Positions 35,351 through 46,784 of a stretch of 64,000 nt of DNA are shown here, piece by piece; position 1 is the stretch's first letter, and each line of letters opens with the position of its first letter. The translations under genes and the position numbers were made by a program. The notes below the pieces were generated by a model, which ran no database searches, had not been told where the DNA came from, and saw only the letters and a list, made by a program, of their open reading frames with translations. The stretch comes from Lojkania enalia (Eukaryota > Ascomycota > Dothideomycetes > Pleosporales): assembly GCA_010094045.1 (NCBI GenBank), contig ML986713.1:1-64000 (forward strand). Direction: 5' to 3'.

Positions 35351-37530
35351 AAATACCGTTTTCTATTTATAGCCCTTCTTTATCTAAATTTAGTAGTATC
35401 CTTCTCTTATATTAAACTTAGTAAACTACTTAGCTCCTTATAACCAACTTATAAGTTCTATTATCCTGGGTAATAGATATCTATTTTTCTTAGTTATATT
35501 ATTTAGCTATTTATAATCTACGTATAATCTTAGTTTACTATTTTTCTTAGATATAAATAGTATTAGTAATACTATTTTACTCTAGCTTAGTTATATATAC
35601 CCTCTTACCAAATTCTTTTAGATATACTTTTTAAGTTCTTCTCTTTATTCTCAGTTTAAGTTATATATTAAACTAGGTTTTAACTTCTTTTTATCTTTAA
35701 TAATAATTTTATAGTTGTATTCTTTATATTTAAGTAACCCTCTATTTTCTACTTCTTTATATAGCCCTATAAATTTGCTGTAATCCTTTTAGATTTCTTA
35801 GAGTATACTATTATCCTATAATTCCTTATATACTTTTTAAACTACGATAATATCTAGCATCTATTTTATCTTCTTAAAATATCTTACTATTATAGCTGCT
35901 GATACTCTCTATATTAATTGTAGACCTAAAGGATACCTTATCTTATACTATCCTACTACCCGTTCTATCTTAGATTAGTTTTATAGCCTATAAACTATCC
36001 CTTACTACTAATCTACTCTAGGATTATATTTAGCTAGCTAGTCTATATCTAGTAATATATTAAATTTTCTTAGGTTTATAATATTAATACTCCTTATATT
36101 AGTATATCCTACAACATTAAGTACTTACTTCTTAGTTTCTATTAGTACAACTCCTCTATTATAGTCTATTAGCTTATTATCTACTAAATATATTATATAA
36201 GGTACTATTTTTTCCCTCTACTCTATATTATTCTTATAAACCTATTACGCCGATATAAACGTATCTAAAGCTCTACTATTAAGTAGTACTCTAAGCTTCC
36301 TCTTATTAAACTCTACTTAGAGTACTATATATAAAGGTACTATACTAGTAACCCTTTTAATAGCTTTCTTACCCAGTTTCTTAATATAGCTATTACCTTA
36401 GGGGCTGCTTAGTTTTTTAACTAAGGTAGGAAGAACCCTACCTTCTCCTTTTCTCCTCTATATAGTAGATATCTATCTATATTATACCTTATCTATAGTT
36501 CTTAGGTGTAAGCGGCCTTTACCTACTTACTATATATCTTATACTTCTATTTTAAGAAATACTATTACTATTTAATTAGTTAGTAGTTTTTATCTAATTC
36601 TTACTATCTAAGTGCTCTAAATATATTTTAGTAGTACTAGTATCTAACTATATATTATTTCTAGTTTAATACTTTATATTCCTCTAAATATATATTATTT
36701 TTAGGACGTTCTTCCTCCTTAAATATACTTACTTCTATTATCTTATAAGCCGTGATATTAAGTTATCCTCTAACGTCCCTTTATATCTCCTTTACTTCTA
36801 AAACTACCTTCCTCAACTCTTTAGCTTCTACGACAATTTTACTAAGCTAGTATAGATACTCTATTTTAAAGTAAATTAAACTTCCGTAAATCTAATAGTA
36901 CCTATTTTCTATATAATCTTCTATTTTATTCTAAGATAGTAAGATTTTAGGTAATAACTCTATATCTATTTTTAGCTATACTTCTAGCTTTATCTTAATA
37001 CCTTTATATATCTAGTAGTTGTTCTAATAATAGCTAGCCTAATCTTTTTTACAGCTGTTCTTGTAGGGTAGTATATATTTCCCTTTCTTATCTTTTACTA
37101 GTTCTATAGAGTAGCTTTAATATATCTCTTATATATACTTAAATATTTCTTCGTTTATAACCTTTCCTGCTAATTTTACTACAGCTTCTAGTATATTTTA
37201 GCTATCTTAGAATATTACTTCTTTAAATAGAATATTCTAGTATTTTTAGAAGTATAACTTTATCTAGTATATTTTATTATAGATCTAGTACTTCTTTTAC
37301 TTTATTCTTTCTAGGATAGTTATACTATTAAATTCTAGTATTTCTAGTAGATACTCTATGCGTTTAATAACTACCGCTACCTATCTTAGCTATAGCTAAT
37401 AATTGCTTTTTTCTTTTACTAAATAGTATATCTTATATCTATTATTTATATAATACGTCTAGTACTATATTAGTTAGTATCTATTAGTAGGTTACGTAGT
37501 TATTATTTAGGCTTCCTTCTTCTTATTTAG

Positions 37531-37572
37531 GTATTCTTTCGTATAGTACCCTTTTTACCTATATAGAAGGTA
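37531..37572 (-). pseudogene. Gag zinc-knuckle relic
   Basis: Fourteen codons on the minus strand keep the C-x2-C-x4-H-x4-C spacing exactly, but positions 1, 4 and 14 are Tyr codons (TAC/TAT, one G-to-A from Cys) and position 9 is Tyr (one C-to-T from His); a stop sits at position 6. This identifies the Gag region and shows directional mutation. Confidence 0.8.
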
Positions 37573-38492
37573 CGCTCCCTCTTTAAGCCTTTCTTTTTTA
37601 AGATTGCTTATCCTTAATTATTAGTAGTTCTTTCCCCTATCCTTTTCAACTTTTCTAAAAACTATTAGATTACTATTTTATAGCACCGTCTTACTTTCTT
37701 TCTTTACTAGCATAAATGTCTATAGCTAAGATCTTTTCTCTATCTCCTACTTGTACTAATAGTTATTAATCCTAACCGCTAATTCGATTATTTCTAATAG
37801 TTTAGTTAACCTTTCTTCTCTAGCTAGGTTATCCTTAACCTTATCTTTAAGACTTTTATAGAAGATTCCTGCTAATATACTATCGTCCTATCCTAGTCTA
37901 GCGCTAAGTTTCTAGAATTCTATAGTATAATCTGTTACTCTTTTAGTCTAGGTTAGCTTTAGTAGCTTCCTTTACATTTTCTATTCTATGTCTACTTTTC
38001 TAAAGATATTCTAGACCTTATTCTTAAATCTTTTCTAGCTCTTAAAGAGTTTATCTATAGATTTTCTAGTCTTCTTTATATTACTTCTATTCTCCAGCTA
38101 ATCTACTATAAATAGTTCGGCTTATACTAGTAGTATCTCTTCTATATTTATTATTATAGCTAAGATCTTATCTTTATCTAAAAAGAAGGTTATACTATTA
38201 AACCTAAAGTATAGCTTTATTAATATAAGAAAAGAGTTAACATATTCTTTCTTACTATTAAACTTCCTTAATAAAGCTATCTTAGTTTATACTTATTACT
38301 TAACTTTAGCTAGGTCAGCTCTAGCTGCAGCTAGCTTATATTATATCTATATAATACGGGTTTTCTATTCCTATACTTTCTATGCTATAGTTTCTTCTAG
38401 AGCTTACAGCCTTTAAATTATTATAACTTAACTTTACGATATAGTAGATATCTTTAGATAGTTTTTATTCTCTTAATATTAGGTAGTTATTA

Positions 38493-39031
38493 TATTACTA
38501 ACCTATATACTACTAGTACATATAATAACCGCTGTTGTAGTTGTACACGCGCTGGGGCCTTATTTATATTAGATTAGTTAGAGGTAGTAGCTTTAGTAAT
38601 AAGAGAGTATTAGGTTCGCCGGTTCTTCGAATGTAATAAGTATATTTAGAAGTCTAATAGAGTAACGAGATAAATCTGTAAGAATAACTATAAAGGACTT
38701 AATCTTATAAAGAGATCTCCCTTCTTATATAGTTAAGTCCAAGACTGCTAAGCCTAGCTTGTTAGGTCCGTTAGGTCTGTTAGGTCTATCCTGCTATACC
38801 TAATACTTCTGCCACAGTTACGTGCATAGGTTGTGCCATGCTTTATTATCCAACTAATTATCTCCCCAGTTCCCGCAGTCCTACTGCTTACTGTCCGATA
38901 ACTAGTCCCTAACATGCTTCTGCCTATTGTTACCCTGTCGGTCCTCATCCGAGTCGACCTCCATAGTGGCTGATGTTGGATCAAGCCCTAGCTACAGAGG
39001 TGGTGCCTCTTGGCGTCCTGTGTTCATAACA
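38493..39031 (-). repeat. LTR (5' LTR in element orientation)
   Basis: 539 bp. Its left half is as TA-rich as the element interior, while from about 38700 to 39031 many C and G positions survive that are T or A in the other LTR. The copy therefore preserves the less mutated LTR sequence. The 5-bp TAAGG duplication follows it. Confidence 0.95.
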
Positions 39032-39036
39032 TAAGG
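39032..39036. repeat. Target-site duplication, right copy (TAAGG)
   Basis: Right-hand partner of 31556-31560. Confidence 0.9.
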
Positions 39037-39118
39037 TTGCATGTGAAGCTTTTCGTGGAACGATTTCTTCACATCGTTATATATATCAGATTACGTTAAT
39101 ATATAATAAAATCGTTAG

Positions 39119-39380
39119 CCTTTAAGAAGCAAAATAAAGTAGCAATAAAATAGAAACAGTAGAAAATAAGGCGGATTTAAGTGCAAGGGACCCTAATAAA
39201 TATACAAGGAGAGATGATTATTACTAAAAAGGATAATAAGGAGGAAATTCGGGCTATAATACGCTAATTTAGGGTGCGATTAGGTACAAGCGGACAGTGT
39301 AAAGCGCGCTGTAGCCGCTGCAGCAAGACTGGGTATAATTCTCGTACATGCTAGAAGGATGCAGAGGTTTCTATAGAATA
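39119..39380 (+). pseudogene. C-terminal remnant of a Fot1/pogo-like DDE transposase
   Basis: In one plus-strand frame with a few stops, a basic region (K-K-Q-N-K-V-A-x-K-x-K-Q-x-K-I-R-R-I) is followed by a linker and a C-terminal zinc knuckle: Cys at 39310, Cys at 39319, a Tyr codon at 39334 where His is expected, and Cys at 39349 (C-x2-C-x4-H-x4-C), with G-x-N-S-R-T-C at its end. This arrangement is typical for the tail of fungal Fot1/Pogo transposases. The interrupting stops are TAA/TAG where Gln or Arg is expected. The catalytic part is absent; the gypsy element is inserted about 85 bases upstream. No terminal inverted repeat was found. Confidence 0.65.
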
Positions 39381-39632
39381 ATCACGCAAGTTGTAAATTG
39401 CTATTATATTACTTGGTTGTTGAGCTATACGTATAGAAGGTTGAAAAAGTTGATGGGGTGGACCGCTCACTTACTTGTGTGGGCCGCTCGCTTGTAAGGT
39501 ACGTTATCACATACAGGACCCATAATTACTTATACTCATAGCACAAGCCCGATGTGAACTCCCAGCACTCCCCATTAATCTATACCTCTGAATTGTCCAG
39601 TATATAATACCATGTATATGGTCGCCTCATAT

Positions 39633-41567
39633 CTACGCTTCCAGTAAACCCTTTACCTCTTTAACCAATGATCGATCATCGACCGACTTGCCTTGCACCT
39701 TTTCAACAGTGCTTGTAGCTTCCATTACTCGCCACAGATCTCGTAATTCGCCCTCTATATCAGCACCGTAAGTCAGCCATCCCACTGCAATCAGAGCCAT
39801 CTTCTTCACATCCGAAAATGACTCGTTTAAGCCAAGGACCTCTAGAAGAGAAGCGAGTAACTCTACCTGCAACGAGTCTTCAAGCTCAGACTCGTGTGAT
39901 AGTGTTGGTGCAGCATTCTTCGTGTATTTCTTCATACGTATCTTGTGGTTAGATGATGTGATGTTCATGGCGAGACTCAGAGCTGAGGCTTTAAGTGCCG
40001 GATGTTCGTCATCTAGTAAAGCGGCGGTAAGCAGCGAGACTAGGCTCGATGATAGAGGTGGGGAGAGAAGATGTGGGATAAAGAGCGGGGACGTGAATAG
40101 GTTACATGCTAGATGTAGAGTGGTGAGGCGTAAAGAATAAGGCGCCGAAGCCCCGAGATTATTAACGTGCTTGAGGAGATGTGCAATAGTCGCAGGTGTA
40201 CCTGTTGCGCCTGAATGCTCTTCCGCAAAGAACCCAGACACACGCACATCTGTCAAGGTAATCCTCAGCAAGTCCAAAGCAGTGAAAAGCAGATCCGGCG
40301 GTAGCAGCATACTACTGTTCTTCAAGAACTGCGCAAAGTTTGGGAGCTTTGTAAGCGGCGCCTCTATAGCGCCGAATCTCTCGCGCGCATCGATGAATGC
40401 GACGATAGATGTCACAGCGAGATCCTTTCCAACTGCACCCATCTTAGCGATCACCTTGTCAAGCGGCGGCACCTTGGTATAGGTAATCGGCTTCTGGCTC
40501 TGCTTCAATAACGTCGGTACGCTCTTCAACAGATGCGGGTGTGGAGGGAAGGCAGCGTTCAGGAGCAATTCTACATTGTTGCGAAGCTGACGTGGATCTG
40601 CTCCACTCCACTCGTCTCGTTTCTGCCCTCGAAGGAACGTAATGAAAGTTGGAGTCGCTCGAACATGCGGGAATTTGAGGCTGATGGCACGATCCGCATA
40701 TGCGAAATCGATCTTAATGAAGATACACTTTTCGCAAGCCTCGGCAGCAAGATCATCGAAGGGCTGGTATACCAGCTTACACGGACCGCAGGTCGCGCTC
40801 GTGAAGAAGATGATGGCGCATCGGTCGGTGGCCAGCCGTAGGAGGTTCTCAACATCTCCTAGCTTCGTGACATTATTAATTTTGCCAATATATGCTGCCA
40901 CGCCTTGTGTTGGCGCTGATGGACCTTCATGTGTTCCTGGAGTCGTAGGAAGCCTCCTAACTCCCGCGTTCCTCTCGCTGCCGATTGTCTCGTACGGACG
41001 AGGTGGCTGCTCCGGCGTGGGAGCCTGTGTAATTGGTCGCATCATGGCGTCAATCTGAGGTCGGAGCATCTGACCGAACGGTGTCTTCAAGAAGGTCTCT
41101 GGGAGTGAAGTTATGTGCTCTGGTATTCCCTTGCCGACAAGGAACATCGCAAAATCGTTCGTGAAGTTGTTGCAATTGTGCAAAAGCAGGTCATAGGACT
41201 CCGTCGAGTAGATTTCCTTTAATGACTCAAGATACTCGAGAATAACCTCCATGGGAAGCGCCGTCCGACCCATCTGTACGATCTCCATCGGCTGTCCGTG
41301 ATGGGTGGCTCCAGCTCTACATGTCTGTATGCCCTGTCCGAAGTAGTATTCAATGCCTTCGAAGACGAGCGAGGTATGATATACGGCGTCGATTTGGGTT
41401 CCGAGGAACTGTTGGGACATCTATTCTGGTCAACGATATGCATAATCCATTTCGGATAGAGGAATCCATACCGCCCGAGCCAGACCCTAACTATTAGCAG
41501 AGAACATGGAGCAGTGGGGACAAGAGCTTACTCTTGAGAGGTCGTAAACGTAGAGCTGGATATCCAT
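39633..41567 (-). CDS. PPPDE (DeSI-type) - thioredoxin - PUL domain protein
   Basis: Exons 41567-41532, 41486-41472 (15 nt) and 41420-39633 give 612 aa. The N-terminal PPPDE peptidase domain starts MDIQLYVYDLSRG, with the catalytic His in AVYHTS (H32) and Cys in LLHNCNNFTND (C100); this family removes SUMO or ubiquitin from a few substrates. A thioredoxin-like domain follows with the CGPC active site (about 228-231), and the C-terminal half is a helical PUL domain of the kind that binds Cdc48/p97 in PLAA/Doa1. The domain order is known in many fungi. Introns are 45 and 51 nt. Without the 15-nt exon (Gly-Leu-Ala-Arg-Ala), the conserved L-S-R-G-x-A-R stretch before the catalytic His would be lost, so it is real. 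Probable role: ubiquitin/SUMO deconjugation linked to Cdc48, cytosolic. Confidence 0.92.
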
Positions 41568-41929
41568 GACTGGCAGGAGACGCAGTTGTCGTAACTGTAG
41601 GTTAAGTCCGCTGCAGGGAGTCGTTCCTTTATATGATTTCCGGGCATGTAGGCAGCTATGCCGTTGACGTTGCAGGAGCTCGCGCCTTCACCGTGCCACA
41701 AATGGTGGCGGGCCGTGTGGCGGGGCACGCTAGCACATGCGGTTTCGTCCGAATTCCGGACGGGCCTTGGCGATCGGCATTACTGAACGACATGAAACCA
41801 TCCACCAAGAAACCTGAACCTCAATGGTAGTTACCTGCTATTCTACTGAAAATCTACCCTTATAATATATGTAGATGCTGGGATTACGTTATGTCAAAAT
41901 TGACCAGCGCCGCAAAGCTTTCTGTTTCT
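41568..41929. other. Short intergenic region
   Basis: Upstream region of the PPPDE gene. No feature recognised. Confidence 0.4.
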
Positions 41930-42720
41930 CAATGCTACCTGTGACTTGAAGTCTGCTGCCTTCTATATATTCTTCTGGATACTCAATATGGGCACGTGAA
42001 GCATATCAATTTCTCTTTGCAAATGCCTTAATAGGAAATCTTACACACCAGATTCCCAGAATTCTCAACTCGCTGTCCCCAACATTGTGGCTCACACCGA
42101 ATCATCCGGGTCGCTCAACACCTCGATTATTTCCGGCGGCCAACGCAAGTAATTGTTACTATAGACCTAATATGCCGCCTAATACTTCTTACTTCCCCAT
42201 TTCTCCGCCGCGTCGTTCGTTAATATGGCTTCTTGGATATCCGGGAATTCTGAAAGAAGTTGGCGTACCGCAATACCCCAATTGCTTAGAACCGCCGCCC
42301 CACGGCTAAGACAAGTCCATTTGAACCTTTTGGCTGCTTAAGGTAAGTGTATTTCGCCGCGAGCATAGTGTTCCAGCTATGGCCGTAAAGATCGAAGTCG
42401 TGCGCAATGCCCAGATGCTCTAGCACACTAGCCAACTCGTCTACGAAGAGCTCAGGGACCCAGAACGTTTCATTGAGTCTACTTCAGAGCAGCATATGCT
42501 GTTTCCGCGGTTACATTGGTCATTGTATATTACGGCAAGACCGGTTTTGGCAGAAAAAAGGCCGAATGTCGACTGGAGGTATACATGCGAGATTCCCGGG
42601 CCGCCGTAAAGAATGACGAGACGTATTATGCATATAATTAGTAGAATAGTTGAATAATACTATTTTTGATAAATCAAATCATCGCTTAATACTTGTAGGA
42701 GGCATAACCTTCCGGGACCC
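41930..42720 (-). pseudogene. Proline-iminopeptidase-like alpha/beta hydrolase pseudogene
   Basis: Read on the minus strand in shifting frames, the stretch reproduces the family order: an EGYA-S-Y-K-Y start (about 42720-42690), R-L-V-I-L-Y-G-G-P-G at about 42625-42594 (oxyanion GGPG), F-W-V-P-E-L-F-V-D-E-L, the nucleophile elbow G-H-S-W-N with Ser at 42378-42376 (the last Gly replaced by Asn), a K-Q-P-K-G block, N-W-G-I-A-V-R-Q-L, and an H-V-P-I-L block near 41985. At least six stops and several frame changes interrupt it. Many stops sit where Gln or Trp is expected, fitting C-to-T/G-to-A damage. Upstream sequence is AT-rich. An intact enzyme would release N-terminal proline from peptides; this copy cannot be expressed as such. 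Confidence 0.75.
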
Positions 42721-42981
42721 CGCAATTCTGAATGCGCATGGACAGATGGGATTATTCGAAAGAAGCGGTGACTACTTCTTATACTAGATAGTACTTTAAT
42801 TTGTCCGTACGGAAAGGGCCCAAAAAAGGCCGGCAGAATAGTTAATGAGCGAGCTACATATTTTCTAAGAATGGTATCAACTAGCGTCTACATCCACACT
42901 TCCAACAAACCCATTTCCAATCTAGTCATTATTATCTAACCTAGCATCATTCTCGCTTTCTGTCCATAGATACTTTCATGG

Positions 42982-45264
42982 CTAGTGATACGTATTCTTA
43001 TCAGCGTTCTCATCGTTCTCCAAGTACACCTCAATCTTATTATTCATCTTATGCGCAATCTCGTTGCAGAAGAAACACGCAATGATCGCAACAATGCCGA
43101 AACTAAGACTACTAAGCGCGGTCGTCCTCAAGCCTACAACATAGCTCTGCTGAAAAGCCGCACCAGCTGCAGCAACAATTTCGTTTGTAATGCCGGGTAC
43201 CTGAGATATCGCAGATGCGCCTAGGGGTAAAGCAGCAAGGAGGGCGGGCGCGGATTCAGGGGGTAGACCCGCAGCAATCGCGGCCTCGGGCACAAGACGG
43301 GCAGCGTTTGAGGATTGTACATTTGTAAGGATTGTTGTGTAAACTTTGGAAATGTCAAAAATTAGTTGGAGCTCAGGTTGGGTATGTGTGTGCACTCACC
43401 AGATATTGCAACAGCGCCACCAGCAAACCGCGCCACACCTGCGAGACCACCAGAGATACCAAGCTCAGTTTGCGGCACGCCAAATTGGATATATGCAATC
43501 GAGAGGTATTGCGCCCATCCGAAGCCGGTTTCGGAGAGGAAGACAAAGGCAATCATCATTCCCTTCCGGTTGGGATTGCCCAGGGCTAGCAAAGCACCAA
43601 AGATAACCATGATGGCAACGGAAGCTGTGAGAGTCCATTTCCAATGCCCGATCTTGCTACCAAAGATGGTAAGAAGAGCAGCGCCAAAACAGAGACCTGA
43701 TCTAGTCAGTATGTCACGGACTTTGCCGGCCTCGATTGGTCTTACCTAAGTTTTGCGGCAATGTTAATATGATACCATACCTAAAGTCTGTCGTCGCATC
43801 TGTGAAGAAAACTGAAATCATCGTTGGGTAGATGACATTGATAGCGTAGTAGAACATAGTGACGACAAATCCAACAATGAACGGAGCAGTGAGTTCGCGA
43901 CCCTTGTCGCGTGTGAACACATGTGTTGGCGTAAGTGGTTGCTGGAGCGGCGCGAATGTTTCCCATAGAATAAAGCCTACAAGGGTTGCAAAGCCACTAA
44001 CAAGTGTACCGATGACTTTTGGGTCATCTGAGGGAAGGGTAGTAGTGTAAACGATGCCGACGAGGATAAGGGTCGCGGAGACGATGAACAAGATAGCGCC
44101 TACGTAGTCGAGCTCTCTGAAAGCTTGCTTGAAGGGGAGGCCTTAATATTATCAGCTAGATGTTCTCGCTTCAGTGCTCTGTGAAGAAAATGGCATACCA
44201 CGGGGATGTTTGGGGGGGAAGTAGAAAAAATATAGGCCTAAAAAGCTAAAGAAAACGGCTATTGCTGGAGCATAGAATAGCCACCTCCACTGTTCACGTT
44301 ACATTTAGTCTTCGATAACCTGTTTAGGATATTGATTGGTTAGAAGCTTACAGTGTCCTCGTTCTCTGCTGCAAATCTCCCAGCTACGGGTCCGACCACA
44401 ACGGAGAAGTAGACTCCCGCATCTACATTTGTTAATCTCCCCCCGATTTTGCATTGTAGGAGGTCGTACCTGCAAGGACAATGGCAGCAGCTCTCCACTT
44501 GTTTGGGAGTAGCTCAGGCAAAGCAAATGCAGCAAGCTATACGGTCAGAATGTCCCTTCGCAATATTGTTGATAGAAAAGGAATGATCATACCTGAGCAT
44601 TGCCAGCTCCCTACGAGGTATTCATTAGTGCATGGACTAAACTGATCACTGGTGGGTACGTACGAATCCGATCAGGGACATTGCAGCCAACATGGCGGTA
44701 TTATTCCTCGCAGCGCCGCCCAATATGAAGCCAACGAAGAGGATGACATTGCCTCCGACAATGAACCATCGCCGTCCAAAAAGGTCACTGTTCGCTCCGC
44801 ATACCCTATATTTCATTAGATAACGCCCCATATGAATAATTCTTAGTCTTGTACATAAATGCAATTGTTACTGTTACCTGGGCAGGTTAGTCCCCTTAAA
44901 GCCAAGTTCGAGTCTCCTAACTCACAGTATAAAGTGAGACATAAAATGCTGCAGCGGTGGGATCTCCGAGTTGAGTGGCAGTGACGGCTTGACACGCACT
45001 CAGGCTAGGTACGATCCAGAAGCTAATACCGTAGGACAAGGATAGAATCTGGCTGCATGAGTGACTACGTAAACATTGGAGTGCTAGTATGCTCACGATG
45101 ACCACACACCAGGTCTTGAGTGTGACATTGTATTCTTCGTCGTTTTGTGGAATGTAAGGACCGACAGCTTGCTCGGAATCCTTCTCCTTGAGGCTGTCAG
45201 AGGTTTTAACTACCTCAGTCGATGTGCGCTCAACCCTGGGCTTCTCTTCATTAGTGATGGCCAT
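42982..45264 (-). CDS. MFS transporter, TRI12 (trichothecene efflux pump-like) family
   Basis: Eleven exons give 585 aa: 45264-45097, 45048-44926, 44877-44855, 44805-44664, 44610-44593, 44536-44470, 44422-44352, 44289-44199, 44141-43746, 43696-43400 and 43343-42982. All introns are 47-62 nt and phase agrees throughout. A hydrophilic N-terminus ends DEEYNVTLKTW, then 14 predicted helices. Motifs: CGANSDLFGRRW (the MFS G-x-x-x-D-R-x-G-R-R-type loop), WRWLFYAP after TM6, PTHVFTRDKGRELTAPFIVG, GFGWAQYLSIAYIQFGVP. The C-terminus ends KMNNKIEVYLENDENADKN. These match TRI12/siderophore-type drug:H+ antiporters of the plasma membrane. The cargo is unknown; no biosynthetic cluster lies beside it, so it need not export trichothecenes. 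Two exons are tiny (23 and 18 nt). Confidence 0.9.
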
Positions 45265-46784
45265 ATCTACCTCTTCGTACTATAGGCCAGAACGACAAAA
45301 TAAAAATAAAAAAAACTGAGCTTCGGCAAAGTACTCGCCTCTCAAGGAATGCGAATACTGTAAAGTTATATCCTTGTACTAAAGCCCCCGTGATCCTACC
45401 TAGTTCATAAGCACCTTGCATGCCCCTCTGCACGCTAGCACATTTTCATGCAACATTTTCAGCCTTGAGGGACCGCCGTTCGCAGACTATAGGATATTGG
45501 ATTTATCTGGCTATGGGCCGACTCAGCCTAAGCGGCGTTGTGAATCATGTGTTTTGCAACATGGGTGTCGTTTTCCGATGACCTGTTCGGGTTGGCTAAG
45601 GTCTGGGGTAGAGCTCTGGAGCTTGGGCCACTCTAGAGTACATCTGGGGTAAACCCCCAAATTGGAGGGCTACGGTACAAAGTTCAGTTGGCTATGGAGC
45701 CTAAGTGGAGACGTGATAATCTTAATTTGAATCTCAAGTGAGATTAAACCCAGCGTTTTCTGATGCTTTATGCCAGGAATTCGTGAGCATGTTACAATGC
45801 TTGGGATTGGAGAAACCTAACATTTTATCCTCGGTTGTTGTGGACAAACCCCTCGCCTTGTCGAAGCCCGTATGTATCATGATTCTAGTGTTCGGCAAAT
45901 CCTGACGTTACTTTCTTCTTTCCATTTCGGAAAACTCAACCGAGATATCTGATACCGGATCTGATTTGCAATAGAGAGAGTAGTCATAGGAGAAGAAAAA
46001 TATTGGGAGAAATGGACAAGGATTGCGTTGGGAAATAGTGCCAATCGCACCAAGTTGGCTGGGGAGCACAGGCCGTAGATTTAACTTCGCGAATCCAAAC
46101 TATGGAGAAAAGGCCTTTTCTGCCGTTGGCTGTCTTTTATATCTCCAAGTCCAAATTATCCAACTTATTTAAGTAGTATCATCTAGGATAAGTTCTCTAA
46201 GACGCGGTTTGGCTTACCTAAACTGCACAAAAATTCACAGCAGAAGAAGCAGCCTGGAAAAGACAACCCACACAAGTATCAACTAATCGAACGTTTTTAG
46301 TCAATATGCTATGATATTGGTAGTAGAAACAGGTTCATCTGAATGCCAACCTCAGCTAATCTGACCATAACCTGTTTAGGACGCAGTCTATGGATAAGCC
46401 CTATCTACATGTCTTGCCGCGTTTTAGCCCTTGTTCTCAATGCAGGGATATTACGCTAGCTAGTCTAACTCCGCTCCCATATTCTACCTTCTCCCTTTGT
46501 CTTTAAATCTTCTAGAGCGCCTTCAAAGCCGAACACTCTGGCTCACCCCTCCTCTAAATGCAATAGTTCACACAATTCCTCTTATACCATGCTCCATTGG
46601 AGCAGATAACGACGCAATTCCGATCATTTATGAACCTTGTATGGCTATTTAGGCTACAAGCACGTAGCCTACCCGGCTCGTCTCTTGACATGGTCTCTTC
46701 CCTCGGCACAAGATCCCCCTTGAGAGCGATGCATTCAGCTTCGCCACGGCGCCATACGCAATGGGTTTTGCAGTCGTGCAGGCA
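45265..46784. other. No gene recognised
   Basis: About 1.5 kb upstream of the MFS gene. Short frames only; no repeat or RNA gene was recognised. Confidence 0.4.

Larger units (their letters stand above)
31561..39031 (-). mobile_element. Complete but RIP-degraded Ty3/gypsy LTR retrotransposon
   Basis: This 7,471-bp element has two LTRs of exactly 539 bp (31561-32099 and 38493-39031), flanked by the 5-bp direct repeat TAAGG (31556-31560 and 39032-39036). It is transcribed on the minus strand: the LTR starts TGTTAT there, and a purine tract (AAAGGGAGAAG) precedes the LTR at 32099. In transcription order there are a Gag zinc-knuckle relic (37572-37531), reverse transcriptase (around 35350-35180, with Y-L-D-N at 35227-35216) and integrase (around 34150-33930). 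RT before integrase, plus the YLDD-type box, gives Ty3/gypsy. All frames are closed by stops arising from C-to-T or G-to-A changes, and TpA is hugely over-represented, as RIP produces. The element cannot encode active proteins. No primer-binding site could be assigned with confidence. Confidence 0.95.

Noticed and set aside
38754..38984. 76-codon minus-strand frame inside an LTR
   Set aside because: It lies in the less RIP-damaged half of the LTR, is absent from the partner LTR, and has no coding features.
30000..39000. CRISPR-like or satellite structure in the AT-rich region
   Set aside because: The direct repeats are explained as a pair of 539-bp LTRs with a TSD; there is no spacer periodicity.
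44470..44536. Suspected frameshift in the MFS exon encoding A-F-A-L-P-E-L-L-P
   Set aside because: On recount the exon reads in phase; the suspicion came from a miscounted homopolymer.
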